From: Nocardia xishanensis NBRC 101358
GTDB taxonomy: Bacteria > Actinomycetota > Actinomycetes > Mycobacteriales > Mycobacteriaceae
NCBI RefSeq assembly: GCF_001613365.1
Contig: NZ_BDCF01000016.1
Location: 100,040 to 164,039 of the forward strand
DNA: 64,000 bases
Direction: 5' to 3'
Of this stretch, positions 34,309-42,971 are shown in pieces (positions within the stretch are counted from its first letter, which is position 1; every line of letters starts with the position of its first letter). The translations under genes and the position numbers were made by a program. The notes beneath the pieces were generated by a model. The model was not told where the DNA came from and did no database searches. It was given only the letters and a program-made list of their open reading frames with translations.

Positions 34309-35415
34309 TCAGAGGGTGGTGCGCATCAGGACGACGTTGTACTGGCTGTGCACGGTGGTCAGGAAGTACAGGTCGCGCCCGGTCTGGTACGGGAAGATCG
34401 AGGGGGCGTAGGCCGACGGCAGCTCCCTGGTGTCGATCAGGACCTCGGGATCGCTCCACGGCCCCGCGGGCGAGGAAGAACGCCGCATCACGACCGAGTT
34501 GAACGCGTCCGTCGTCAGCGTGACGAACTGTCCGAGATAGTCGTTCCACATGACCGACAGCTCGCCGACGCCCCACATGATCGGGGCCGCGGCGTTGACG
34601 TCGTTCTTGCGCCAGCCCTCGCCGTCCCAGTACTCGTACTCGCCCAAGTTCTGGATGTCGTGCTCGCGCACCCGCGCGACGTACGCGGTGTTGTTGCGTC
34701 CGGAGGGGGTGCCGTACTCGTAGACGTAGCCGCCGTTCTTCAGGAAGGCGTTCATCTGGAAGTTGGCGTTGCCGCCCTCGTTCGGGCGCCGGGTGTGCCC
34801 GAGATCCGCCCAGGTCTCCCCGTTGTCGGCGGACGCGGCCAGGCCCGAGTAGTTGGTGGTCCACTCGCCGACGTTGTCCCAGGTCTTCACCGACATCAGG
34901 CTCATGTACTGCACGCCGTCGACCGCGATGCCCGCGGTGGGGATGCGGCTGATCTCCAGGAACGGAATCTTCGGGCTCGGAATGAGATCGCGCGCCTGCC
35001 CGAAGATGTCGCGCACCGCGCTGTCGAAGTAGATGCCGTTGGCCGGGTCCTTGGTGTTGCTGCGCACCAGGATGTTGCTGCGCCAGGCCCACATGCTGCC
35101 CGCGAGCAGGTTGGGGAAGCCGAGACCCGCGGTGTCGCCGAACGCGGTCAGCATCTCGCCCTGGCCGTTGTCCCACATGATGCCCAGGTCGGTGCCGAGC
35201 ACGTTGTAGGTCTGGGTGTTGTTGGGGCTCGCCATGCCGGTCACCTGGAACACCGCTCGGCTACGACCCGCCAGATTCGGCAGACCGGTGGTGCCGTTGA
35301 GCACCGGAATCGGATTGATCGCGTTTGGGTTCGCCGTGGCGGGGGTAGTTGCCGTGAGAAGCAAGGCCGTGCCACCCGCCAGAGTCGAAAGCAGGATTCT
35401 TGCGGTCTTGTTCAA
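34309..35415 (-). CDS. Secreted DUF4185 protein, copy 2
   Basis: The 368-residue protein starts at TTG 35415; there is no closer ATG, and GGAGGG lies ten bases upstream. The signal peptide is ILLSTLAGGTALLLTATTPA. It is clearly paralogous to the protein at 29570: both share NPIPVLNG at the mature start, LGTDLGIMWD, GSMWAW, SLMSV and ELSVMWND.LGQFV, and both end NVVLM. The two copies flank fadE5, the hydrolase and the methyltransferase, suggesting an old duplication of the segment edges. Confidence 0.8.
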   Translation of the reverse strand: MNKTARILLSTLAGGTALLLTATTPATANPNAINPIPVLNGTTGLPNLAGRSRAVFQVTGMASPNNTQTYNVLGTDLGIMWDNGQGEMLTAFGDTAGLGFPNLLAGSMWAWRSNILVRSNTKDPANGIYFDSAVRDIFGQARDLIPSPKIPFLEISRIPTAGIAVDGVQYMSLMSVKTWDNVGEWTTNYSGLAASADNGETWADLGHTRRPNEGGNANFQMNAFLKNGGYVYEYGTPSGRNNTAYVARVREHDIQNLGEYEYWDGEGWRKNDVNAAAPIMWGVGELSVMWNDYLGQFVTLTTDAFNSVVMRRSSSPAGPWSDPEVLIDTRELPSAYAPSIFPYQTGRDLYFLTTVHSQYNVVLMRTTL

Positions 35416-35558
35416 GGTCGTGGGCCCTCCGGGTCTCACCGAAACGGGCCTCGATACACCACCCCCCGATGTGTTCCGAAGCACATTTCGAATGGCTGGC
35501 AAATCGACGGAAATGCTAGCAGTCGAACCGGGAAAATTGGTGGCTTGCGATCTTGTCC

Positions 35559-36335
35559 CTACGAAATGAAGTCCTCCTTGTGTGATCTTCCATCTCGCTT
35601 CGTGACCAAGCGCAGGATCAGCGGCAGCTGTGTGGCGCGCTCGATTCCGAAGGTGCGCCGGGCTGATGCGTGCCAAGACCGCTCGAACAGCCGCTTGGCG
35701 CCCGCCACCGCGTGCGGGGAGCGGGACGCGATGCGATCGGCGAGTTTCTCGGCGGCCGCGATCGGGTCGTCGGTCACTTCGGTGACGAGGCCGATGCGTT
35801 CGGCGTAGGCGGCGTCGACCACGTCGGCAGTCATTGTCAATAGCAAAGCCTTATCAATGCCGATCAATCGCGACAGTGTGGCGGCGCCGGTCATATCGGG
35901 GACCAAGCCGTGCTTGGCTTCCATGACCGAGAACTCCGCGTCGGGTGTCGCGAAGCGAACATCGGCGGCCAGCGCGATCTGGAGGCCGCCGCCGAAACAA
36001 CGGCCGTGCACCGCGGCGATCACCGGGACCTTCAAGCGCCGCCAGGCCCAGCAGGCCTCCTGAAAGGTATTGGTACCGCGCCACGGCAGCGGCACGAAGT
36101 TGAGCGCACCGGCGAGCGGATCGCGGGTCGCTTTGGCGACATCGAGGCCGCTGCTGAAACTCGGACCGTTGCCGGACAGGATCACCGCCCGCACGTCCTC
36201 GCGCTTCGCGACGGTGTGCGCGGCGTCGACCAGGTCGCCGAGCATCTCGATGGTCAGTCCGTTGTGCTTGTCCGGGCGGTTCAGGGCGACGTGTGCGCGG
36301 TCGCCGTCGAACCGTAGTGCGATATCGGATCCCAT
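35559..36335 (-). CDS. Enoyl-CoA hydratase/isomerase (crotonase) 1
   Basis: The 258-residue protein has the crotonase motifs FSSGLDVAKA (oxyanion loop 1), AAVHGRCFGGGLQIALAADV (oxyanion loop 2) and EAKHGLVPDMTG. The usual hydratase Glu of loop 2 is within the EAKHGL context, while the position after GLVPD is Met/Thr, so isomerase or other crotonase chemistry is possible. It is divergent from the thiolase-like gene across a perfect 30-bp palindrome, so both are probably controlled by the TetR at 38756. Confidence 0.82.
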   Translation of the reverse strand: MGSDIALRFDGDRAHVALNRPDKHNGLTIEMLGDLVDAAHTVAKREDVRAVILSGNGPSFSSGLDVAKATRDPLAGALNFVPLPWRGTNTFQEACWAWRRLKVPVIAAVHGRCFGGGLQIALAADVRFATPDAEFSVMEAKHGLVPDMTGAATLSRLIGIDKALLLTMTADVVDAAYAERIGLVTEVTDDPIAAAEKLADRIASRSPHAVAGAKRLFERSWHASARRTFGIERATQLPLILRLVTKRDGRSHKEDFIS

Positions 36336-36410
36336 GCCCGGATCTTACTCTCGAGTCAGTTCTTGTTCATGTGCTATTGCCCTGGTCGGAGCGGTCTGCT
36401 TCAATCGAAC

Positions 36411-36440
36411 CAAATTACCGTCAATGTTGACGGTAATTTG
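36411..36440. promoter_or_regulatory. Perfect 30-bp operator palindrome
   Basis: CAAATTACCGTCAA, TG, then the exact inverse complement. It sits between the divergent crotonase (start 36335) and thiolase-like gene (ATG 36458). Length and position are those of a TetR-family operator, and a TetR gene closes the adjacent operon. Being 18 bp from the thiolase-like start, binding would block transcription or initiation. Confidence 0.85.
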
Positions 36441-36457
36441 TCGGAGCGGAGGGAAGA

Positions 36458-37990
36458 ATGCTGCCAGCCGGAATGGATCCGCGGACGCCGGTGCTCGTCG
36501 GCGTCGGGCAGGTCGTGCACAGAACCGGGGAGCCCGGGCTGCCCGGCCCCGTCGAACTCGCCACCGAATCGCTGCGCCGCGCGGGGGCGGACAGCGGCAC
36601 AGGGGACCGGCTGCTGCGGGGGGCCGATCTGGTGGCCGCGGTCGCCCCGGTCAGCAAGCCTTATCCGGATCTCGGCGCGCTGGTGGCAGCCGAGCTGGGG
36701 GCCGCGCCGAAGCGCACGATGCAATCCGTGCGGTTCGGCGGCGACGCGCCGCAGCGGTTGCTCAACGTGGTCGCGCAGGCCATCGCCGACGGAAAGTCCG
36801 AGATCGCACTCATCACCGGCGCCGAGTCCGTGGCTTCCTGGAACGCGGCGACTCGCGCGGGCGCGAGCCCGGAATGGCCCGAACAGCCGGAGGATGTCGT
36901 GCCCACCGAGCTGATCGGTTCGGACAAGGCGCCCAACTCCGAGATGGAGACCGCGGCCGGACTATGGGGCCCTGTCTACTTCTACGCGCTGATGGAGACC
37001 GCGCTGCGCGGCAGGCTCGGCCTGAGCGAGGCCGAGCATCGCGAGCGCATCGGCGGGCTGTGGTCGCGGCTGTCGTCGGTCGCCGCGGACAACCCGTACG
37101 CGTGGCTGCCCAAGTCTCAGTCGGCTCTGGATCTGGCGACGCCCTCCGCGAACAACCGGCTGGTGTCGACGCCGTATCCAAAGCTGCTCGTCGCGAACCT
37201 CTCGGTGGATCTCGGCGCGGGCCTGATCGTGTGCAGCGCGGCAGCGGCCGATGCTGCGGGAGTGCCGCGCGATCGGTGGGTCTTCCCGCACGGCGGCGCG
37301 ACCGCCACGGACGTCTGGTTCGTGTCCGAGCGCGCCGACATGAGCGCCTCGCCCGCGATCGCGGCGGCGGGCGAGTCCGCGCTCGGCGCGGCGGGTATCG
37401 GCATCGACGAGGTCGCCCACATCGACCTGTACTCCTGCTTCCCGGTCGCGGTGCAGGTCGCGGCGGAGGCGCTTGGCCTGCCGATCGACGATCCCGCGCG
37501 GCCGCTCTCGGTCACCGGCGGTCTGACCTTCGCGGGCGGACCGGGCAACAACTACGCCACGCACTCGATCGCCGCCCTCGCCGAGCGGCTTCGCGAGGAC
37601 CCCGAGTCTTACGGTCTGGCAACCGCGCTCGGCTGGTACATCACCAAACACGGCGTCGGCGTCTACTCGGCGCGCCCGCCCGCCACGCTCTTTCGCGCGG
37701 CCGAGGTCGTGGCGCCCGTCGCGCGTCGCGACACCGAGCCCGGCTACACCGGTCCGGCGACCGTCGAGGCCTACACCGTCGCCTACCGCAAGGGTCCAGC
37801 GCCGGAGCGCGCCGACGAGCCAGAGGCGGTGGTGATCAGCGCGCTGAACCCGGCGGGTGCCCGCATACTGATTCGGGTTTCCGACGCCGAGACCATGGCG
37901 GCGTTCACCGACGGCGACCCGATCGGCGCGACCGCCGAAATCACCGCCGCGGACCAGCTCATCCTGCGCAACGAGAGGACCCCCCGATGA
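36458..37990 (+). CDS. Thiolase-like protein type 1 (acetyl-CoA acetyltransferase family)
   Basis: The 510-residue protein starts at ATG 36458 after GGAGGGA. It has an N-terminal thiolase fold (MDPRTPVLVGVGQVVHR; ALITGAESVAS; HIDLYSCFPVAVQVAAEALG; TGGLTFAGGPGNNYATHSIA) and an extra C-terminal OB-like domain of about 90 residues (YTVAYRKGPAPERA, ALNPAGARILIRVSD). This is as in mycobacterial thiolase-like protein type 1. The classical nucleophile Cys loop is not obvious, so the reaction is uncertain. It overlaps the next gene (ATGA). Confidence 0.8.
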   Translation: MLPAGMDPRTPVLVGVGQVVHRTGEPGLPGPVELATESLRRAGADSGTGDRLLRGADLVAAVAPVSKPYPDLGALVAAELGAAPKRTMQSVRFGGDAPQRLLNVVAQAIADGKSEIALITGAESVASWNAATRAGASPEWPEQPEDVVPTELIGSDKAPNSEMETAAGLWGPVYFYALMETALRGRLGLSEAEHRERIGGLWSRLSSVAADNPYAWLPKSQSALDLATPSANNRLVSTPYPKLLVANLSVDLGAGLIVCSAAAADAAGVPRDRWVFPHGGATATDVWFVSERADMSASPAIAAAGESALGAAGIGIDEVAHIDLYSCFPVAVQVAAEALGLPIDDPARPLSVTGGLTFAGGPGNNYATHSIAALAERLREDPESYGLATALGWYITKHGVGVYSARPPATLFRAAEVVAPVARRDTEPGYTGPATVEAYTVAYRKGPAPERADEPEAVVISALNPAGARILIRVSDAETMAAFTDGDPIGATAEITAADQLILRNERTPR

Positions 37991-38751
37991 CCGATCAGGT
38001 ACTCGTCGAACGCCGCGACGCGATCACGCTGCTGACCGTCAACCGCCCGGAGGCACGCAACGCCATCGATCTCGCCACGGCGCAGGCGATCGAGGCGGCC
38101 GTCGACGCCTTCGAGGACGACGCAGACGCGCGTGTGCTCGTGCTCACCGGCGCGGGCGGAACCTTCAGCGCGGGAATGGATCTCGTCGCTGCCTCCAAGG
38201 GTGAGATGCCGATGACGCAGCGGCGGGGTCCGCTCGGCATCACCGCGAAACCGCCCGCCAAGCCGATGATCTCGGCCGTCGAGGGTTTCGCGCTCGCGGG
38301 TGGTTTCGAGCTGGCGCTCTCCGGTGACCTGATCGTCGCGGCGCGCGACGCCCAATTCGGAATCCCCGAGGTGAAGCGCGGTTTGGTGGCCGCGGGCGGC
38401 GGCGTGCTGCGGCTGACCCAGCGCCTGCCGCGGCCCATCGCGGCCGAGCTCGCGTTGACCGGCGGACGCGTCGGCGCCGAGCGGCTCTACCAGCTCGGCC
38501 TGGTCAATCGGGTCACCGAGCCCGGCGCCGCGCTGGCGGGCGCGTTGCAGCTGGCCGCCGAAATCGTCGCGGCCGCACCGCTTTCGGTCGCGGCGAGCAA
38601 GCGCATCATCGACGAGTCGCCGGACTGGTCGGTGGCCGAGTCCTTCGCCAAGCAGGGCGAGATCGCGCTGCCCGCGCTGTTCTCCAAGGACGCCGCGGAG
38701 GGTGCGCTGGCGTTCGCGCAGAAGCGCGAACCGCAGTGGCAGGGGCGCTGA
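37987..38751 (+). CDS. Enoyl-CoA hydratase/isomerase (crotonase) 2
   Basis: The 254-residue protein has crotonase signatures: VNRPEARNAIDLATAQAIEA, GTFSAGMDLVA (oxyanion loop 1), AVEGFALAGGFELALSGDLI (loop 2) and IPEVKRGLVAAGGGVLRL. In the position of the second hydratase Glu there is Gly/Ala-rich sequence (GLVAAGGG), as in several non-hydratase crotonases. It is translationally coupled to the thiolase-like gene and 4 nt upstream of the TetR gene, forming one operon. Confidence 0.82.
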   Translation: MTDQVLVERRDAITLLTVNRPEARNAIDLATAQAIEAAVDAFEDDADARVLVLTGAGGTFSAGMDLVAASKGEMPMTQRRGPLGITAKPPAKPMISAVEGFALAGGFELALSGDLIVAARDAQFGIPEVKRGLVAAGGGVLRLTQRLPRPIAAELALTGGRVGAERLYQLGLVNRVTEPGAALAGALQLAAEIVAAAPLSVAASKRIIDESPDWSVAESFAKQGEIALPALFSKDAAEGALAFAQKREPQWQGR

Positions 38752-38755
38752 CCCG

Positions 38756-39397
38756 ATGCCGGAACGCGTCCGGGAGACGCAGGCGCAGCGCCGCGCGCGA
38801 ATGCGCACGCGGCTCCTGGACGCGGCGATCGAGAGCCTGGTCGAGGTCGGCTACGCCGGGACGACGACGCTCGAGGTGCAGAATCGCGCAGGCGTTCCGC
38901 GCGGCACGTTGCAGCACCATTTCCCGACCAAACCGGATCTGCTCGCCGGGGCAGTAGAGCATCTGGCCGCGCGCCGATTGGAGCAGCTGACAACGGAATT
39001 CGCGGCGATCCCGGACGGCGCCGACCGGCTGGCGACCGCGGTCGACCTCACCATGCGCATGTTCAGCGGGTCGTCTTTCCTAGCCGCGCTGGAGATCTGG
39101 GTCGGCGCGCGCACCGATCACGAGCTGCGCGCCGCCTTCCTGCCGCTGGAGCAACGCCTCTTCGAGCTGATGCACACCAGCATTCGGGACATCTTCCGCG
39201 CCGAGTTCCCCGACGATCCCCGGGTGCCGACGATCGCCGAGTTCACCATCGAGATCATGACCGGGCTCGCCATGCGGGCGTTGCTGACCGGAAACGTGGA
39301 GCGGAACCGAATCCTCCAGCAGCGTTGGGGGAATGCGGTCCGGGTGCTGCTGGGCACGGCCGCGGCCGATACGTTGCTCGAGCCTCGGCCTTTGTGA
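38756..39397 (+). CDS. TetR-family repressor of the thiolase/crotonase locus
   Basis: The 213-residue protein starts at ATG 38756. The N-terminal HTH is ARMRTRLLDAAIESLVEVGY, then TTTLEVQNRAGVPRGTLQHH and FPTKPDLL. The C-terminal ligand domain is helical (FLAALEIWVGARTDHELRAA). It is the last gene of the operon starting at 36458, so it would autoregulate through the 36411-36440 palindrome. The ligand is probably an acyl-CoA intermediate, by context only. Confidence 0.85.
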   Translation: MPERVRETQAQRRARMRTRLLDAAIESLVEVGYAGTTTLEVQNRAGVPRGTLQHHFPTKPDLLAGAVEHLAARRLEQLTTEFAAIPDGADRLATAVDLTMRMFSGSSFLAALEIWVGARTDHELRAAFLPLEQRLFELMHTSIRDIFRAEFPDDPRVPTIAEFTIEIMTGLAMRALLTGNVERNRILQQRWGNAVRVLLGTAAADTLLEPRPL

Positions 39398-39417
39398 GTC
39401 CGGCCCGGTCCAGCCTC

Positions 39418-40209
39418 CTACCGGCGGCTCGGATCCAGCTGGTCGAGCAGCAACCCGGCGCACCCCTCGGGGTCGTCCGGAAACGGCGAGTGCCCGCTGC
39501 CGTGCAGGGTGACGTGGCGGGCGTTGGGCAGTGCCGCGCGGGCCTTGCGGTGCTGGGTGGCGTAGGTGAGCAGCACGTCACGACTGCCCCAGGCGACGGT
39601 GACGGGAATGTCGGCGAGCGCGCCGATCTCGGACAGTCGCGCGTCGGCGAAGGAGGCCAGCGCTTCCTCGAATCCGGTCGCGTCGATCGCTCCCTCGGCG
39701 GTGCCGATCGCGAACTGCGCGTCCACCGCCCACGGTTTGCCGAAGATCAGGTACAGGAATGTGGTTCGGCCCGCCGCGGTGCCGAGGATCGTCGGCAACA
39801 GCGGACGCAAGTTGCGAGCCAGGGCGACCGACTTGCCGAGCGACTGCTGACACCACACCCGGCCTGCGGTGTCCCAGAACCCGATGGGCGAGTACGCGGT
39901 GACCGAGCGAGCCAGCCCGCGCGCGCCCAGTTTCAGAGCTATCAATCCGCCCATCGAATTGCCGCCGAGGTGCGGGCGTTCGATGCCTTCGGCAGCGAGC
40001 CAGTCGGCGAGCGCGTCGGTGAGTTCGTCGACGGACGTGTGCGGCAGCGGATCCGAGCCGCCGAAGCCGGGCAGATCGACGGCGATCACCTCGAAGGATG
40101 CGGCCAGTTCGTCGATGATCGGCTCCCAGATCTGCCAACGGCTACCGACTCCGTGCACCAGCACCAGCGGTTCGCCCGCGCCGACCCGATGATGGTTCCA
40201 CGTCGTCAT
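39418..40209 (-). CDS. Alpha/beta-fold hydrolase
   Basis: The 263-residue protein has oxyanion motif LVHGVGSRWQIWEP, nucleophile elbow LGGNSMGGLIAL (Ser about 94), Asp in WGSRDVLLTY and His in HGSGHSPFPDDPE. The cap region is short and helical. It belongs to the broad epoxide-hydrolase/haloperoxidase-like group; the substrate is unknown. It is convergent with the TetR gene, separated by 20 bp. Confidence 0.8.
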   Translation of the reverse strand: MTTWNHHRVGAGEPLVLVHGVGSRWQIWEPIIDELAASFEVIAVDLPGFGGSDPLPHTSVDELTDALADWLAAEGIERPHLGGNSMGGLIALKLGARGLARSVTAYSPIGFWDTAGRVWCQQSLGKSVALARNLRPLLPTILGTAAGRTTFLYLIFGKPWAVDAQFAIGTAEGAIDATGFEEALASFADARLSEIGALADIPVTVAWGSRDVLLTYATQHRKARAALPNARHVTLHGSGHSPFPDDPEGCAGLLLDQLDPSRR

Positions 40210-40307
40210 GCTCGTCCTCGGATCCGATCTGTTGGCGGTGCGCCAATAGTATCAGCGCATCTGCATTCCCGCTGGCAGACTGCTCGCTCGCGGGTACGAT
40301 AAATGGT

Positions 40308-40532
40308 ATGGCAACGCGTAAGGTCACTCTCTCGCTGGACGAGGCGGCCTGGTCGTTCGCGGAACAGGCGGCGGCACGGGCCGGTATGTCGCCGTCGGCG
40401 TGGATATCCAAGGCCGCGCGCCGGGAAGCGGTGCGCACGGGCGTCGGTCCGATGACCGATGTGGCGGCCGAGGCCGCGGCCGACGAGGCGGAGCTGGCCG
40501 CCGCCGAGGAGGCGATGCGTGCGCAGGGGTGA
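40308..40532 (+). CDS. Antitoxin of a PemK/MazF-type pair
   Basis: The 74-residue protein has a ribbon-helix-helix-like start (TRKVTLSLDEAAWSFAEQAA, SPSAWISKAAR) and an acidic, Ala/Glu-rich C-terminus (AAEAAADEAELAAAEEAMRA) suited to binding a basic toxin. It overlaps the toxin start by 14 nt. Such antitoxins usually repress their own promoter with the toxin as corepressor. Confidence 0.75.
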   Translation: MATRKVTLSLDEAAWSFAEQAAARAGMSPSAWISKAARREAVRTGVGPMTDVAAEAAADEAELAAAEEAMRAQG

Positions 40533-40815
40533 ACTGTGGAGCTATCACCCGCACGGTTCGCCTCGGCGTCGCACCGTCGTGCTCATCAGCAGTGACGGCA
40601 TCAACGAATCGCCGCGTCAGTGGCTGATCGCCGCCGAACTGCTCGACCAGGATCCGCAGGACATCCTCGCGGTCCAGGTGCCGGGGCGCGGCTGGGTGCA
40701 CGCGGGCAATATCGGCCGCATCTATCGCGGCTGGCTCGCCGAACGCATCGATGACATGGAATCCGAGGTGCTGGAGCGGTTGGACACCGCGTTGCGCGCC
40801 GCGATGGACTTGTGA
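40519..40815 (+). CDS. PemK/MazF-family toxin
   Basis: The 98-residue protein starts at GTG 40519, inside the antitoxin 3' end, with GAGGAGGCG upstream. RRGELWSYHPHGSPRRRTVV is the typical MazF-like opening, followed by VLISSDGIN, and QVPGRGWVHAGNIGRIYRGW in place of the usual substrate-loop region. MazF-like enzymes cleave mRNA or tRNA at short motifs. The usual TPSGL-like sequence is not evident, so activity may differ. Confidence 0.7.
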   Translation: MRRGELWSYHPHGSPRRRTVVLISSDGINESPRQWLIAAELLDQDPQDILAVQVPGRGWVHAGNIGRIYRGWLAERIDDMESEVLERLDTALRAAMDL

Positions 40816-40880
40816 CGCGGACGCCTCGCTGCGGGTACGGTCCCGGTCGTACGGGAACCGTTGGAAGCGAGGGGATTCGG

Positions 40881-41264
40881 ATGAGAAGAACGATCGCGGT
40901 GCTGTGTATCGCCGTGCCGCTGCTCGGGGGGTGCGGAGACGATTCGAGCGCGGAGTCCGGCCCGTCGACCACTGTCGCGGCGTCGACCACGAAGACGACG
41001 ACCGGCACCGTCGCACTGCCCGCAGGGGATTTGAGCCAGGCCGATATCGTCACTGTGCTGGCCGGCAAAGGACTTCCGCCGAATCAATCGGAGTGCGTCG
41101 CGCGAATCTATCTGGAGGAGAAGATCTCTCAGGATGGATTGCGCAGGATTCTCGGTGCGAATCTGTCGGGTCCGGTCGACCCTGTCTTGCTCGGGTTGAG
41201 CGCCGAAGACCAGACGCGGGTCGGCGCTGCCACCCGGCGGATGGTGCAGGAGTGCATCTTCTGA
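40881..41264 (+). CDS. Small lipoprotein
   Basis: The 127-residue protein starts at ATG 40881. Its signal peptide has a lipobox LLGGC (Cys about 17), so it is anchored in the outer leaflet of the cell membrane. A Ser/Thr-rich linker follows (STTVAASTTKTTTG). The folded part (QADIVTVLAGKGLPPNQSEC...) has two cysteines (SECVAR, VQECIF) that could pair. No family was recognised. Confidence 0.7.
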   Translation: MRRTIAVLCIAVPLLGGCGDDSSAESGPSTTVAASTTKTTTGTVALPAGDLSQADIVTVLAGKGLPPNQSECVARIYLEEKISQDGLRRILGANLSGPVDPVLLGLSAEDQTRVGAATRRMVQECIF

Positions 41265-41320
41265 CTCCGTCGGGTCGCCGCAGACTCCGATTCGCGGCGC
41301 GTGATGCGCCCGATCGACGC

Positions 41321-41623
41321 TCAGAGCGCGATCGTCAGATCGATCTCGGCATCCGAACCCGCGACGAGATTCTCGGCGACCCGGACCGGCTTCTTCACCG
41401 GCAGCACATAGGTGGCGCGCTTCTTGTCCGGAAACAGCGCGGTGGACCAGCTGCTCGCGCCGATCCTGACGTGCACGCGGACCGCTCCGAACCCGCCTGA
41501 CCGGTGCCCGTAGCGCTCCTCGATGTCGTCGGCGATCTCCTCGGGCAGCGACACGAAATGCCACGCGCCTTCACCGGAGTGCTCCCACACCCGCGCCGTG
41601 AACGAATACCGCGAACCAGCCAC
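41321..41623 (-). CDS. DUF1905 protein
   Basis: The 100-residue protein matches DUF1905 throughout: YSFTARVWEHSGEGAWHFVS, LPEEIADDIEERY, FGAVRVHVRIGASSWSTALF, KKRATYVLPVKKPVR. It is a small beta-barrel family of unknown function, sometimes fused to YdeI-type domains. It stands alone here. Confidence 0.85.
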   Translation of the reverse strand: MAGSRYSFTARVWEHSGEGAWHFVSLPEEIADDIEERYGHRSGGFGAVRVHVRIGASSWSTALFPDKKRATYVLPVKKPVRVAENLVAGSDAEIDLTIAL

Positions 41624-41632
41624 GCGCCGACC

Positions 41633-41880
41633 TTAGTGCCGGGCACCGACAAGTCGCCCTCGCGGACCACTCGGGTCGCTCCCACCCGCGACGAGTACAT
41701 CGATCTCGTTGCCCATGCGCCCTTTCCCGCAGGCGCCGATCACCCCGTCGTGTTCGACATCGGCACCGGCACTGGGGTGCTTGCTGCCGTTCTCGCCCGG
41801 CGCGGCGCGAGAGAAGTGCGAGCGACCGAGATGAACCCCCGCGCGGTGCGGTGCGCGCGGGAGAATATGCGGCGAGTAAT
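41633..41880 (+). pseudogene. Fragment of a class I methyltransferase
   Basis: The + frame contains TRDEYIDLVAHAPFP, VVFDIGTGTGVLAAVLARRG and EMNPRAVRCARENMRR, that is motif I and the following strand of a small HemK-like methyltransferase. The flanking sequence shows no further family likeness, so both ends are lost. It lies at the left end of a decayed stretch that includes truncated sfnB. Confidence 0.65.
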
Positions 41881-42050
41881 CCGTTCTCGAGGCGACGAAC
41901 CGGCGCCCGTGCCCGCTCGTCTCGCGATGCGATCGCGCAGATTCAAACCCTCGTTTCGGTTCCTGGCCGGTGTTGCACTGGGGATAGCCGGGTGCGCCAG
42001 CAGCCGCGCCCGGCTACCCGACACGGATTTCAGGACAGCACGGAGCGGCC

Positions 42051-42401
42051 ATGACGACGGAGCGGATGGAGTTACTTCGGCGCGAAAGTCCCTCCGCTGG
42101 TGCGAGCACTGGAGGCCACCCGCGGACCGGTCGCGGCGGTGCGGTGATCACTCTGGTCGCCGCCGATCGCATCGCGTCCGCCGCCCAGGCGTCCTCGGTC
42201 GCCACCCGGCTCGCGGAAGAGTTCGCCGTGCGGGCGTCGCAGCGCGACCGTGACGGGGTGCTTCCGCACGCCGAGATCGCGCGGCTGTCCGCGAGCGGGT
42301 TGCTCGCCATCACGATCCCGGCCGAGTTCGGCGGCGCGGACCTGCCGCCGAGCGTGGTGGCCGACGTGGTGCGGACGCCGGCGGTCGCTGACGTCATCTG
42401 A
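42051..42401 (+). pseudogene. Truncated SfnB-type acyl-CoA-dehydrogenase-like oxidoreductase
   Basis: Up to 116 residues are open. Only the N-terminal domain is recognisable (TRLAEEFAVRASQRDRDGVL, LSASGLLAITIPAEFGGADL), as in SfnB/DszC-like sulfur-acquisition monooxygenases, which are normally near 400 residues. After VVADVVRTPAV it stops, so the FAD-binding and catalytic parts are deleted. The natural start is probably near 42147. The two downstream flavin reductases fit the original role, since such monooxygenases need reduced flavin. Confidence 0.7.
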
Positions 42402-42431
42402 CAGGTAAACAGCGAAAGGAAGGACACAGCA

Positions 42432-42971
42432 GTGACAGTCACCGTCGTGGTCGGCAATCCGAAACCGGCGTCGCGCACGCGGGCCGCGGGCACCCTGGTG
42501 GCCCGCGGTCTGCGGCCCGACGTCGAACCCGCCGTGCTCGAGCTCGCCACCTATGGGCCCGCGCTGCTCAGCTGGGGTGACCCGGCGGTGGCGGAGGCCG
42601 TACGAACCGTGGCGGAGTCCGAGCTGGTGGTGTTCGCCAGCCCGACTTTCAAGGCGACCTACACCGGGCTGCTCAAGCTCTTTCTCGAACAATTCGACGG
42701 CGGAACGGGTTTGGCGGGAGTGCTGGCCGTCCCGGTGATGCTCGGCGCAGGACCGGCGCACGCGCTGGCCCCCGACCTGCTGCTCAAGCCCGTGCTGGCG
42801 GAACTCGGTGCGACCGCGGCGCTGCCCGGTCTGTACCTGGCCGATCGGACCTTTGCCGAGGACGGGGTGATCGGCGCGTACGCCGATCGGTGGCGGCACG
42901 TGGCGCAAGCGCTGGGTCGATCCGGCGTCGATTCCCCTGTGAACGCGAGCAAGGCGGTGGAGCATGCATGA
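42432..42971 (+). CDS. NADPH-dependent FMN reductase (SsuE/MsuE-like)
   Basis: The 179-residue protein starts at GTG 42432 after AAAGGAAGG. It has a flavodoxin-like fold: VTVVVGNPKPASRTRAAGTL (phosphate loop), LVVFASPTFKATYTGLLKLF (the conserved SP.Y.G..K-type motif) and VPVMLGAGPAHALA. It would supply reduced FMN to sulfonate or organosulfur monooxygenases. It overlaps the next gene by 8 nt and follows truncated sfnB. Confidence 0.8.
   Translation: MTVTVVVGNPKPASRTRAAGTLVARGLRPDVEPAVLELATYGPALLSWGDPAVAEAVRTVAESELVVFASPTFKATYTGLLKLFLEQFDGGTGLAGVLAVPVMLGAGPAHALAPDLLLKPVLAELGATAALPGLYLADRTFAEDGVIGAYADRWRHVAQALGRSGVDSPVNASKAVEHA

Noticed and set aside
36070..37980. Extension of the crotonase 2 frame far upstream
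   Set aside because: The extension is an Arg/Gly-rich shadow of the thiolase-like gene; the ATG at 37987 overlaps its stop in the usual coupled way.
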